From NCBI RefSeq assembly GCF_004143485.2, contig NZ_ML974135.1:1-34888 (forward strand): 34,888 bases of DNA, written 5' to 3'. This DNA is from Halorussus amylolyticus. GTDB lineage: Archaea; Halobacteriota; Halobacteria; Halobacteriales; Haladaptataceae. Numbering within the stretch: the stretch's first letter is position 1; every line of letters begins with the position of its first letter. The notes under the pieces were generated by a model. The model saw only the letters and a program-made list of their open reading frames with translations. It did not search any database and had not been told where the DNA came from. A program made the translations under genes and the position numbers. Shown piece by piece: positions 14,112 to 22,374 of this stretch.

Positions 14112-15779
14112 CTAGAAGCCGTGCGCGGTGCCGTCCTTCCGGGGTTCGGTCGCGCCCGAGAGCACGTCGTCGTCGCCCGATTCGAGGCGGGTAATCTGTG
14201 CGCCGCCGAACGAGACCGGCGGGAGGACGCGCACGTCGTGGCCCATGCGCGCGAGTTTCGACTGGACGTTGCCGTCCATCCGGCCCTCGACCGCGAGCGA
14301 CCCGTCCTCGCGGTAGCGCCACCGCGGTTGGTCGAGTGCGGCCTGAAGGGGCATGTCGTAGTCCACGATGTTCGAGATGACCTGCACGTGGCCTTGCGGT
14401 TGCATGTAGCCGCCCATCACGCCGAACGCGGCCCAGTCGTCGTCGCCGAAGTTGGCGACGGCGGGAATCAGCGTGTGGAACGGGCGCTTGCCGGGTTCGA
14501 GGTGGTTCGGGTGGTCGGGGTCGAGCGAGAACGACGACCCCCGGTTCTGGAGCGCGATGCCGGTGTCGCCAGCGACGAGACCCGACCCGAAACCGGCGAA
14601 CCGGGAGTTGATGTACGAGACGACGTTGCCCTCGTCGTCGGCGACGGTCAGCAGCACCGTGTCCGCGTCCTCGGCGTTCGACCCCGGCACGCCGAACGAA
14701 ACGTCGCTAGCGGTGTCGCCGATGTCAGCGGCGCGCTCGGCCGCGTACGATTTGGATTCGAGCGGTGGAATCTCCTCGTACTCGGGGTCGGTGATGTAGC
14801 GGTGGCCGTCGTGGAACGCGCGCTTGGTGGCCTCCGCGAAGTAGTGGACGCGCTCGGGCGAACCGACGGGGTGGTCGCCCGCGCCGATTTCCTCCGCGAT
14901 GTTGAGCGCCTCCAAGGCGATGAGACCCTGATTGTTCGGCGGGAGTTCGTAGATTTCCGCGCCGTTGTAGGTGGTCGAGACGGGGTCCAAAAATTCGGGT
15001 TCGAAGTCAGCGAGGTCAGAGACGGTCATGAAGCCGCCGTGTTTCTGGACCTCCGCCGCGATTTGCTCGGCGATGTCGCCCTCGTACACCACGTCAGCCC
15101 CTTCGTCTGCGATTTTCTGCATCGATTCGCCGAGGCGGGGGAGTCGTGCGACTTCGCCGACCTTCGGCGCGCGACCGTCCATCAGGTACGCTTCGCGGGC
15201 GTTCTCGTCGGTGAAGAGGTCCTCCGCGCCCGACCAGTAGGAGGCGATGACCTCCGAAACGGGGTAGCCCTCGGTGGCGTACTCGATGGCCGGGCCGAGC
15301 GCGTCGGCGAGCGAGAGACGGCCGAGTTCTTCGATTGTCGTCTCCCACCCGCGGGCCGTACCGGGAATCGTGACCGCGTGGGGACCGTAGAACGGCATCC
15401 CGGCGTCTTCGGTGTCGTCCACCGCGTATCCGCCGTCGTCGGGGTAGTACTCCGAGAGGTCGTCTTTCTTTCGCAGGGCTTCGCGGACGTTCTCGATGGT
15501 CGCGTCGGCGGGCGCGCCCCCGCACGACCGCATCGCGCCGACCTCGCCGTCGGCGGTCCGGTAGAGCGCGAACACGTCGCCGCCGAGACCCGTGCTCGTG
15601 GGTTCGACTACGTTGAGCGCCGCGGCGGTCGCCACCGCAGCGTCGAAGGCGTTGCCGCCCTCCCGCAACATCTGGACGCCCGCCTCGGCGGCGAGCGGTT
15701 GGCTCGTGGCAACGAGACCGTTCGGGGCGTACGTCGTAGAGCGTCGAGACGTGAATCTGTCGAGGTCGGGGTCGGGCAT
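14112..15779 (-). CDS. ggt: Gamma-glutamyltransferase family protein
   Basis: 555 residues, normal for the family. The N-terminal part has the conserved AxxAAxxMLREGGNAFDAAVA and PTSTGLGGDVFAL motifs. The autocatalytic cut should fall before the Thr in ADTVLLTVAD (T374), the nucleophile of the small subunit. The NRGSSFSLD pocket and the MGGYMQPQGHVQ and DQPRWR motifs follow. This DTVxLTVxD form is closer to the Bacillus YwrD-like branch than to the secreted E. coli enzyme. There is no signal peptide, so it is probably cytoplasmic, moving glutamyl groups or hydrolysing gamma-glutamyl compounds such as gamma-glutamylcysteine, a haloarchaeal thiol; that substrate is an inference. Start at 15777-15779 (MPDPDLDRF). 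Confidence 0.93.
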   Translation of the reverse strand: MPDPDLDRFTSRRSTTYAPNGLVATSQPLAAEAGVQMLREGGNAFDAAVATAAALNVVEPTSTGLGGDVFALYRTADGEVGAMRSCGGAPADATIENVREALRKKDDLSEYYPDDGGYAVDDTEDAGMPFYGPHAVTIPGTARGWETTIEELGRLSLADALGPAIEYATEGYPVSEVIASYWSGAEDLFTDENAREAYLMDGRAPKVGEVARLPRLGESMQKIADEGADVVYEGDIAEQIAAEVQKHGGFMTVSDLADFEPEFLDPVSTTYNGAEIYELPPNNQGLIALEALNIAEEIGAGDHPVGSPERVHYFAEATKRAFHDGHRYITDPEYEEIPPLESKSYAAERAADIGDTASDVSFGVPGSNAEDADTVLLTVADDEGNVVSYINSRFAGFGSGLVAGDTGIALQNRGSSFSLDPDHPNHLEPGKRPFHTLIPAVANFGDDDWAAFGVMGGYMQPQGHVQVISNIVDYDMPLQAALDQPRWRYREDGSLAVEGRMDGNVQSKLARMGHDVRVLPPVSFGGAQITRLESGDDDVLSGATEPRKDGTAHGF

Positions 15780-15862
15780 GGGTAGGAGTAGCGTGGCAGG
15801 GGTCAAAAACGGCCGGGAAGGGGCAGTGTGGGCCAGAAAACGCTGAGAATTGATGGTTTGGA

Positions 15863-16558
15863 CTACGGAGTGTCCGACATCGGAACGACGTAGGACTCGA
15901 TGAAGTCCACTATTTTGTCGATTAGGTCTTCTCTGTCGGTGAAGTATTTGAATCGAAGGTCGTACGCGTCGTCCATCTCGTCGATTGACGCGCTACTAAA
16001 TTTCGGGTCGTACGTGTTCGTTCCGTTCGTACTTTTTTCGGCCTCTGCGAGGATGGCAAACGTTCTCGGGTCCCGTTCTCTATCGTCACGGGAGCGTAGC
16101 TGAAAATGTTCCGGGATTGCACCGGCTTCGGCTCCTGTACCCGTCGTGAGACCCGCTTTCGTGAAAATAAACGCGTTTCCATCGCTCGCTTCTGCAAATG
16201 CGACTGACTGGTCGATGACAGCCATTCCCAGTTCGTCCAAGTCGTTACGCACTACCTCTTGCTTGGTGGGAATCTGGACATCGCTTGCGATGAACGCCGT
16301 CGTGGCCGTTTCCTCGGAGACACGTCTGGAAATTGTGCGCAGAGTGGCTTCGATTTTGTCCGGGGCTACTTCGTCAGCGGTCGGGGCAAGGGGGTCGCTT
16401 GGTAGTGGATACCCCCGATCTGGGTAGAGGTACGAAGGGTCGAGGAGCCGATACGGCCCCATGAGGAATACGAATATGTCTGTCGGGTCCGCGTCAGGAA
16501 TGGAGTCCGCGATGATGTTCGTCACATCTGTTTCCTCGTATTCCGTTAGTTCGTTCAT
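15863..16558 (-). CDS. DUF7509-like protein, possible deoxyribosyltransferase/TIR-like fold
   Basis: 231 residues, soluble. The order of motifs suggests a nucleoside 2-deoxyribosyltransferase-like fold. A first strand ends in FLMGPYR (34-36 GPY), a strand TTAFIASDV lies near residue 88 and SVAFAEASDGNAFIF near 118-132. Then comes TTGTGAEAGAIPE (138-150), where Glu 144 and Glu 150 could be catalytic or structural. I believe haloarchaeal genomes annotate it as DUF7509, with low certainty. It is divergent from a winged-helix regulator 99 nt away. Codon use is somewhat less GC-biased. TIR and deoxyribosyltransferase relatives cleave NAD or nucleotides, sometimes in antiviral defence, but nothing here proves activity. 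Confidence 0.65.
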   Translation of the reverse strand: MNELTEYEETDVTNIIADSIPDADPTDIFVFLMGPYRLLDPSYLYPDRGYPLPSDPLAPTADEVAPDKIEATLRTISRRVSEETATTAFIASDVQIPTKQEVVRNDLDELGMAVIDQSVAFAEASDGNAFIFTKAGLTTGTGAEAGAIPEHFQLRSRDDRERDPRTFAILAEAEKSTNGTNTYDPKFSSASIDEMDDAYDLRFKYFTDREDLIDKIVDFIESYVVPMSDTP

Positions 16559-16611
16559 CTCGTCTTCGAGGTGTAATCACTACTAATTAAAACGAATGAT
16601 TCGGTAGGTGT

Positions 16612-16627
16612 CTTAACGAGCATTAAG
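16612..16627. promoter_or_regulatory. Inverted repeat, candidate operator
   Basis: CTTAA, six bases, TTAAG lie 30-46 nt before the regulator start (16658), in an AT-rich divergent promoter region, overlapping the likely TATA region for the plus-strand gene. A winged-helix dimer binding here could repress its own gene and the divergent one. Confidence 0.4.
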
Positions 16628-16657
16628 AATAAGTGGATGTGGACGCTATCGTCTCGT

Positions 16658-17023
16658 ATGAGCGAACGTGAGGTCACGAAAGACGACTGCTCCGAAGGGC
16701 GGGCCCGAGTCGAATCGGAACTCCTCGGCGGGGTTTTAGACCTCGACCGCGAAGCGAACCGCCTCGCCGTGATGGGCGAACCGACTCGATTCGTCGTCCT
16801 GTATCTGCTCGCCAAAGATGGACAGGTCCGGAGCGGAGAGTTGGCTGACCAACTCGACCGACGACAGAACGACCTCTACCACCACCTCAACACGCTGGAG
16901 GACGCAGGACTCGTCGGAAAGTTCCGCGACGGTTCCAGTCGAGTGTACGAACTCTCACCGCTCGCCGAACAGTTCGTCCCCTCGGTCTTCGATTCGATAG
17001 GCGACCGCGCAGAAACCGTGTGA
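16658..17023 (+). CDS. ArsR-like winged-helix regulator
   Basis: 121 residues. After an acidic start, residues 31-50 (DREANRLAVMGEPTRFVVLYLL) form the first helices. GQVRSGELADQL and RRQNDLYHHLNTLEDAGLV (about 57-87) form the helix-turn-helix, with the recognition helix near 68-80. The wing is GKFRDGSSRVYELS (88-101). No metal-binding cysteine pair is present; Cys 11 is single. The start ATG at 16658-16660 was preferred over one seven codons earlier because the TATA spacing is better. It is divergent from the DUF7509-like gene, and likely controls it and itself. Confidence 0.85.
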   Translation: MSEREVTKDDCSEGRARVESELLGGVLDLDREANRLAVMGEPTRFVVLYLLAKDGQVRSGELADQLDRRQNDLYHHLNTLEDAGLVGKFRDGSSRVYELSPLAEQFVPSVFDSIGDRAETV

Positions 17024-17029
17024 ACAGCG

Positions 17030-17046
17030 AACTGAACCGCAGTTTT
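17030..17046 (+). terminator. Weak hairpin with T-run after the regulator gene
   Basis: AACTG and CAGTT around a 5-nt loop, followed by TT, 7 nt past the stop. It is short, so it is only a possible terminator. Confidence 0.3.
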
Positions 17047-17068
17047 CGGATTCCGGTACTGTGGTGAC

Positions 17069-18493
17069 TCAGCCCTGCACCACACCCTCCGGCCCGCGCG
17101 CCAGATACTCCCGACCGCCCTTCTCGACCTGCAACTCTCCGTCCTCGACCACGACTTCGCCACCGACAATCGTGTGCGTCGGAAGCCCGGTGAGTTCATC
17201 GCCGTGGAACGTCGAGTAGCGCGGTTCCATGGTGTGGTAGAAGTCGTCGTCCACGACCGCCGATTTTTCGAGGTCCACGACGACCATGTCGGCGTCCGAG
17301 CCTTCGACCAAGGCCCCTTTCCGGGGATAGAGACCCCACCGTTTGGCGTTGTTCTCGCAGGCGACTTCCACGAGGCGCTCCATCGAGATGCGGTTCTGGT
17401 TCACGCCCTCGCTCATCATCACCGGGAGGAAGTACTCGATGCCGTTGTTGTCCCCCGGAATCGCGTCCCACACGTCGCCGTACTTGCCGCCCTCCTTCTC
17501 CTTGAACTCGATTTTGTGCGGGCAGTGGTCGGTGCCGAGGTACTCGACCGTGCCGTTTCGAAGCCCTTCCCAGAGGCGTTTCTTGCTCGCCTCGCCCCGG
17601 AGCGGCGGCGAGATTTTGCCCCAGATGCCGAGGTCCTCGTCCTTGGTGTGTGCGAGGAACGCGGGCAGGGTCTCGGCGTGGAGGTTCACGCCCTGCTCCT
17701 GAAATCGCTCGCAGATGTCCACGCCCTCGCCCGTGGACATGTGGACGATGTAGGCGCGCGAATCGGTGTACTCGGTCAGCCTGCCGATTTGCTCTATTTG
17801 CATCGCCTCGCAGATGTTGGGCGCGGCTTCCGACCACGCTTCGAGGTCGTTGCGACCCTCGTCCTGCAACTCCCGCCTGCGCTCGATGGCGAGGTCCTCG
17901 TTCTCGGCGTGAAACATCACCACGCCGTCGTTGATGTCCGAGACTTTGTCGAGGACTTTGTACACTCGTCCGGCGTCGGAGTGGTCGATGCCGAGTTCGG
18001 GGGAAGCGTGCTTGTACCAGTTGAAGAAGACTTTGAACGACCGGACGCCCTCATCCGCAAGTCCCTCTATCTCCTCGACGTGGTGGTCCTGATGGACGAT
18101 GGCGTGGTACGCGAAGTCAATGTAGGAGTTCTCCGCGCCCACCTCCCGGAAGAAGTCCATGTCGGGCAGGTAGGGGTCTGGCTGGAGCAGGAAGTTCACC
18201 ACGGTCGTCACGCCGCCGTGGACCGCGCCGCGAGTCTCGGTCTCGAAGTCGTGGGCGAGGCCCTCGTGGTAGTCGTACTCGTAGCGTGACAGCCCCCAGT
18301 GGACGTGCGGGTCGATGAATCCCGGAATCAGATAGTTGCCCTCTGCGTCGATGGTCCGGTCGGCGTCGGGGAGGTTTCGGTCGGAATCGACCGCGACGAT
18401 TTCGCCGTCCGCGGCCGCGACCCCGCCCATTCTCGTTCCGCTCGGGGTGACGACGCGCGCGTTGACCACTCGGAGTTCTGCTTGCTCGTCCAT
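17069..18493 (-). CDS. Hydantoinase/dihydropyrimidinase-type amidohydrolase
   Basis: 474 residues. The metal site is complete: DPHVHWG (His 63 and 65), a carbamylatable Lys in FKVFFNW (Lys 154), His in VMFHAENED (195), His in AYIVHMST (251) and Asp in LGTDHCPH (322). The binuclear zinc site with a carboxylated Lys belongs to dihydropyrimidinases, hydantoinases, allantoinases and dihydroorotases. Length and the GTDHCPH and NNGIEYFLPV motifs favour the hydantoinase/allantoinase side over PyrC. The substrate is therefore a cyclic amide of unknown kind. ATG at 18491-18493 (MDEQAEL) was chosen; a TACTTCTAAG box about 30 nt upstream fits a leaderless start. It converges on the regulator gene. Confidence 0.88.
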   Translation of the reverse strand: MDEQAELRVVNARVVTPSGTRMGGVAAADGEIVAVDSDRNLPDADRTIDAEGNYLIPGFIDPHVHWGLSRYEYDYHEGLAHDFETETRGAVHGGVTTVVNFLLQPDPYLPDMDFFREVGAENSYIDFAYHAIVHQDHHVEEIEGLADEGVRSFKVFFNWYKHASPELGIDHSDAGRVYKVLDKVSDINDGVVMFHAENEDLAIERRRELQDEGRNDLEAWSEAAPNICEAMQIEQIGRLTEYTDSRAYIVHMSTGEGVDICERFQEQGVNLHAETLPAFLAHTKDEDLGIWGKISPPLRGEASKKRLWEGLRNGTVEYLGTDHCPHKIEFKEKEGGKYGDVWDAIPGDNNGIEYFLPVMMSEGVNQNRISMERLVEVACENNAKRWGLYPRKGALVEGSDADMVVVDLEKSAVVDDDFYHTMEPRYSTFHGDELTGLPTHTIVGGEVVVEDGELQVEKGGREYLARGPEGVVQG

Positions 18494-18559
18494 AACACAC
18501 CACACAGAGCAGTGGGACTTAGAAGTATCCCCTCGGTGGAACGTTCCGCATCGAAATCA

Positions 18560-18591
18560 GGCCGAACGCCCGGCTCGCCGGGCGTTCGGCC
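18560..18591. repeat. 14-bp perfect palindrome between divergent genes
   Basis: GGCCGAACGCCCGG and CCGGGCGTTCGGCC enclose a CTCG loop. It lies between the amidohydrolase start (18493, minus) and the KTSC gene start (18629, plus), so it is not at a 3' end. The CGAACGCCCG core recurs in the long hairpin at 28352-28395. Confidence 0.55.
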
Positions 18592-18628
18592 GATGATTTG
18601 AGTGTCGTCCCCGTCGTGCCTCCGGCGC

Positions 18629-18973
18629 ATGAAAGCCACCACGACCGAGGGCGAGCGAATCGAGTGCGACGAAGTCGAGGAGGGAGACCGAGGCCTGTTC
18701 TGCTACCACGGCGGGCGCGTGGTCGGCTACGTCCCCTACGAAACGCTCGACAGCGTGGCCGAGACCAGAACCCCCGTCGCGTCGAGTAGCATCCGGAGCG
18801 TGGGCTACGACGCCGACGAGCGCGCGCTCGAAATCGAATTTCAGAGCGGCGGCATCTACCGGTACGCCGACGTTTCCCAAGAGACGTACGAGGGCCTCGT
18901 CAGCGCGTCGTCGCAGGGGTCGTACTTCCACGAAAATCTCCGAGGTGAGTACGACTACCGCCGGGTTCGGTGA
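18629..18973 (+). CDS. KTSC domain protein
   Basis: 114 residues. The C-terminal half (52-112) has the KTSC-type sequence SSSIRSVGYDADERALEIEF, GGIYRYADVSQETYEGL and SQGSYFHENLRGEYDYRRV. The domain was named from lysyl-tRNA synthetase C-termini but mostly occurs as small stand-alone proteins of unknown role. The N-terminal 45 residues form a short beta-rich segment with GLFCYHGGRVVGYVPYETL. ATG at 18629-18631 was preferred to 18602 because the extra residues are not acidic. It converges on rtcA with only 12 nt between stops. Confidence 0.85.
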   Translation: MKATTTEGERIECDEVEEGDRGLFCYHGGRVVGYVPYETLDSVAETRTPVASSSIRSVGYDADERALEIEFQSGGIYRYADVSQETYEGLVSASSQGSYFHENLRGEYDYRRVR

Positions 18974-18985
18974 GTCGTCACGGAA

Positions 18986-20128
18986 TCAGTGACCCTCGGC
19001 GACGAGCGTCGGCGGTGACCCCTCGATTACGGTCACGTCGAGTCCGAACTCCGCGACGAGGTCGATACCGGTCCGAACGTGGTCGGTGACCTCGGGAACC
19101 GTCACGCGTCCGCCACACAGCGCGAGGAAGACGACCAGTTGGTCGGCGGTGTGGGCGTCCACCGCGGGCGTGTTCCCCGACGTGGTCGCGTTCGCGGGCG
19201 ACGGCGCGGCCGCGCCGTCGCCCGCGTCAGGACTCGAATCCGTGTCCGAGCTTGAATCCGCGTCAGGACCCGAATCGCGGCGGTGAAACGACACCGCGGC
19301 GTCGACGACTCTCGCCCCGACTTCCTCGGCCGGAGTTCCGCGCTCGCCGAGCGCGTCGAACCCCGCGACCGTCTCCTCGTAGTCGAGAACAACTGTGGCC
19401 GTCGAACCGGTCGAGGGCGTTTCGGCGGTCGAAATCGTTCGCTCGACGACCGGAATCTCTGCATTGCGGAGCGACTCGGCCGCGTTCGCGGCCTGTCGCG
19501 CCGCGACGTCGCGGTCGGCGAGGTCCGCGGATTCGGTCGAGTAGATTCGCGCGCCTTCGAGGTCGCCGCGCTCGATGCGTTCGAGTCGGGACGGTGACGA
19601 GGGCGCGAGCAGTAGGGTGGCTCGCCCGCCGCCTGCAGGGTAGAACCCCACCTGTTCGCGTTCGACGGCGGCGAACAGTCCCCACTCTCGGAGCAGTCGG
19701 AGCTTCGCCCGTCGGTAGTGGGCTATCGTCGGCGACCACTTCACGTCGGTTCCGCCGGTGGCCGCGACGACCAGCGGACGGTCGAGTCCGAGCGCGACCG
19801 GGAGGAGCGCGTCGAACGCGAGCGTGACGCTCCCGGCGGTTTCGATGTCGATTTCGACCCGCCCGCCGGTCGGCGCTCCGGGTCGGAACGTCACCGTCTC
19901 GGAGCCGAGTTCGTCGCCCGAGACCGTGGCGTCGCACACCGACGCCGCGGCCCGGACCGCGGCGAGGTGCTGGGGTTTGAGTCCGGGTGTCGGGCGTGAC
20001 CCCCGGACGCGACGCATCTGAAACGCCCGGCCGGTCGCCATCGAGAGGCCGAGCGCGGTCCGAAGGAGCTGTCCGCCGCCCGCCGAGCCGTCGAGTTCGA
20101 GGAGGTCGGGTTCGGAGTCCTCATTCAT
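18986..20128 (-). CDS. rtcA: RNA 3'-terminal phosphate cyclase
   Basis: 380 residues. RtcA motifs are clear: LDGSAGGGQLLRTAL (12-26), SRPTPGLKPQHLAAVRA (44-60), GGTDVKWSPTIAHYRR and YPAGGGRA. His 326 in DAHTADQL is the residue that takes AMP from ATP. The enzyme makes 2',3'-cyclic phosphate ends on RNA. An unusual low-complexity insertion of about 40 residues (285-324), made of Asp, Ser, Ala and Pro, sits just before the catalytic His and lengthens the protein over the usual 340 or so. Start ATG at 20126-20128. No rtcB neighbour is in the window. Confidence 0.93.
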   Translation of the reverse strand: MNEDSEPDLLELDGSAGGGQLLRTALGLSMATGRAFQMRRVRGSRPTPGLKPQHLAAVRAAASVCDATVSGDELGSETVTFRPGAPTGGRVEIDIETAGSVTLAFDALLPVALGLDRPLVVAATGGTDVKWSPTIAHYRRAKLRLLREWGLFAAVEREQVGFYPAGGGRATLLLAPSSPSRLERIERGDLEGARIYSTESADLADRDVAARQAANAAESLRNAEIPVVERTISTAETPSTGSTATVVLDYEETVAGFDALGERGTPAEEVGARVVDAAVSFHRRDSGPDADSSSDTDSSPDAGDGAAAPSPANATTSGNTPAVDAHTADQLVVFLALCGGRVTVPEVTDHVRTGIDLVAEFGLDVTVIEGSPPTLVAEGH

Positions 20129-20313
20129 CTTCGCGGTCCGTGGAGGGGTCGGTTCCGAGCGAGCGCGATGGCGGTCATGTCGTCGGCTACGAGGACCCGA
20201 GGGAAATGACTTTCTTCGAATCGGAAACGGCCGTTTCTTCGAGATGGCGACGGTCGCTCCCGTTCGCTTCGCCGACCACAGCAGTTACCACACACCACGC
20301 GCAATTCGAACCG

Positions 20314-21660
20314 ATGACCGACGACGTTGCGATTCGCGACCGGGCCGCCCTCGAAACGACGTCCGCCCGCGAACTCGCACTCGATTGTGCGGCCGCCGGA
20401 ATCGCGGCGGCCCGGCCCCGGCGCGTCGTCCGCGAATCGGTCTCGGTCGCGGGCGACGACCTGACCGTCGGGGACGCGACCTACGACCTCCGAGACTACG
20501 ACGAAGTGGTCGTCCTCGGCGGCGGCAAAGCCGCGGGCGGCGTGGCCGGAGCGCTCGAAACCGCACTCGGCGACCGCATCGACCGCGGCGTCGTCGTCAC
20601 GAACGCGCCCGCCGACTGCGACCGAGTAGCGGTCCGCGAGGGTGACCACCCGGTACCGAGCGAGCGCGGGGTCGCTGGCGCACGCGAGGTCCTCGAACTC
20701 GCCGACGACGCCGACGAGAACACGCTCGTCCTCGCGACGATTACCGGCGGCGCGAGCGCGCTCCTGCCCGCGCCCGCTGACGGAATTTCACTGGCCGACC
20801 TCCGGGCCGTCACGACCGACCTGCTCGAAAGCGGCGCGACCATCGGAGAGATAAACGCGGTCCGAAAGCACCTCTCGGCGCTGAAGGGCGGCCGACTCGC
20901 CGAGCGGGCCGCGCCCGCCGAGGTCGTCGGTCTCGTGCTGAGCGACGTGGTGAGCGACGACCTCGAAGTCATCGCCAGCGGGCCGCTTTCGCCCGATTCC
21001 TCGACCTACCGGGACGCGCTCGGTGTGCTCGACCGCCGCGAAATCGACCCGCCCGCCGGGGTCCGCGACCGACTCGAACGCGGTGCGCGCGGCGAGATTC
21101 CTGAGACGCCGACGGAGGGCGACCCGGCTTTCGACCGCGTCTCGGTCCACGTCCTCGCGGACGGGATGACCGCGCTCGACGCCGCGGCAGAGGTCGCCCG
21201 AGACGCGGGCTACGAACCCATCGTCCTCTCGTCGCGAGTCCGGGGCGAGGCCCGCGAGGCCGCCAAGACCCACGTCGCGATTGCGGAGGAGGTTTGCGCG
21301 ACCGGAAATCCTCTCGGCGCGCCAGCGGTACTCCTCTCCGGCGGCGAGACCACGGTAACGGTCCGGGGCGACGGCGAGGGCGGGCCGAATCTGGAGTTCG
21401 CGCTGTCGGCCGCGCTCGAACTCGATGTCGACGATGTGGCAATCGCGAGCGTGGACACCGATGGGAGCGACGGCGGGACCGCCGCCGCGGGCGCGCTCGG
21501 GCACGGCCACCCCGTGGGTTACTCGCTGTCGGCGCGCGCCGCGCGCGCGGCGCCCGCCGACAACGACTCGTTCGGTGCGCTCGACGCCGCGAACTGCGTG
21601 CTTCGGACGGGCGCGACCGGGACGAACGTCAACGACCTGCGAATCGCGGTCGTCGAGTGA
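20314..21660 (+). CDS. Glycerate 2-kinase, MOFRL/DUF4147 family
   Basis: 448 residues. N-terminal Rossmann-like domain with VVVLGGGKAAGGVAGALE (66-83), TNAPADCDRVAVREGDHPVPSERG and ATITGGASALLPAP, followed by INAVRKHLSALKGGRLA and SDVVSDDLEVIASGP. The C-terminal MOFRL domain has VLLSGGETTVTVRG, GGPNLEFALS, ASVDTDGSDGGTAAAGA and TGTNVNDLRI. Members phosphorylate D-glycerate to 2-phosphoglycerate using ATP. In haloarchaea this could feed glycerol- or serine-derived glycerate into the lower glycolytic pathway. The start at 20314-20316 (MTDDVAIRD) was chosen because the open frame upstream overlaps rtcA and is not acidic. 20129-20313 holds no gene. Confidence 0.92.
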   Translation: MTDDVAIRDRAALETTSARELALDCAAAGIAAARPRRVVRESVSVAGDDLTVGDATYDLRDYDEVVVLGGGKAAGGVAGALETALGDRIDRGVVVTNAPADCDRVAVREGDHPVPSERGVAGAREVLELADDADENTLVLATITGGASALLPAPADGISLADLRAVTTDLLESGATIGEINAVRKHLSALKGGRLAERAAPAEVVGLVLSDVVSDDLEVIASGPLSPDSSTYRDALGVLDRREIDPPAGVRDRLERGARGEIPETPTEGDPAFDRVSVHVLADGMTALDAAAEVARDAGYEPIVLSSRVRGEAREAAKTHVAIAEEVCATGNPLGAPAVLLSGGETTVTVRGDGEGGPNLEFALSAALELDVDDVAIASVDTDGSDGGTAAAGALGHGHPVGYSLSARAARAAPADNDSFGALDAANCVLRTGATGTNVNDLRIAVVE

Positions 21661-21761
21661 CGCGACTCGGAGTGCGGGACGTGACCCGAGTTGTGAGACC
21701 TGGCCCGAGATGCTGAAAGCGACCTGAAATTTCAAGAGGCTGTGGGGAGTCCGTCGAACCA

Positions 21762-22373
21762 ATGTCACTCATCGCCCGACTGCTCGGCGGCGACGACGAC
21801 GAAGCGAAGGACCGAATCGAGACCGCACAGGACGCGGCTGACGACGCGCTCGACGCCAGCGTGAACCCCGACACGCACGGGCTGGAGGAGTTCGGAATCA
21901 CGGGCGTCGCGGTGGTCAACGAGGGACCCGACGGCGAACCCGTGACGGTTCCCATCGCCCGCTTCTCGCTCGGGAAGGACGTGGACGAACTCGACCGGGA
22001 TTCGGTCTGGCCGCTGGTCGCGGCCGGAGTCGAAGCCATGTTCGACGCCTTCGACCGCGAGGGGGTGTTCGTCCGTCACTACGACGTACAGTTTGCGTTC
22101 GGCGGAAAGGGGCTGTTCGAGGCCGAGGAGTGTCGTCGGGTGGCGATACACCCCGAACTCGCCGAGCGATTCGTCGCGGACCGCGAGTTCGACGCCGACC
22201 GACTCCGCGAGGTGGTCGAGCGCGAGGACGACATCGACGACGTGGTCGCGCCGGTCGCGTGGGGCGAGTGCGAGGACTACTCCGCCGCATCGAACGCGGC
22301 GGTCGTGACGACCGCCGCAGTGGGAGCCAGCGCCGCGAGCTGTGGCGGCGCTGGCGGAGCCGGTGGGTGCTGA
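21762..22373 (+). CDS. Hypothetical acidic protein with Gly/Cys tail
   Basis: 203 residues. I recognise no family. The N-terminal 30 residues are helical and acidic (LLGGDDDEAKDRIETAQDAADDAL). A central part (42-160) alternates strands and helices with GVAVVNEGPDGEPVTVPIARF and VRHYDVQFAFGGKGLFEAEECRRVAI. The end is SAASCGGAGGAGGC, a Gly/Cys-rich tail with a Cys pair 8 residues apart that could bind metal or be modified. It stops 1 nt before the convergent hflX stop codon. It is probably a conserved haloarchaeal protein. Confidence 0.7.
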   Translation: MSLIARLLGGDDDEAKDRIETAQDAADDALDASVNPDTHGLEEFGITGVAVVNEGPDGEPVTVPIARFSLGKDVDELDRDSVWPLVAAGVEAMFDAFDREGVFVRHYDVQFAFGGKGLFEAEECRRVAIHPELAERFVADREFDADRLREVVEREDDIDDVVAPVAWGECEDYSAASNAAVVTTAAVGASAASCGGAGGAGGC

Positions 22374-22374
22374 A

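Noticed and set aside
14121-15785. 554-codon plus-strand open frame
   Set aside because: Exact antisense of the gamma-glutamyltransferase gene, whose motifs are clear.
20125-20649. Minus-strand frame between rtcA and the glycerate kinase
   Set aside because: Mostly antisense of the kinase gene; no family motif and no promoter.
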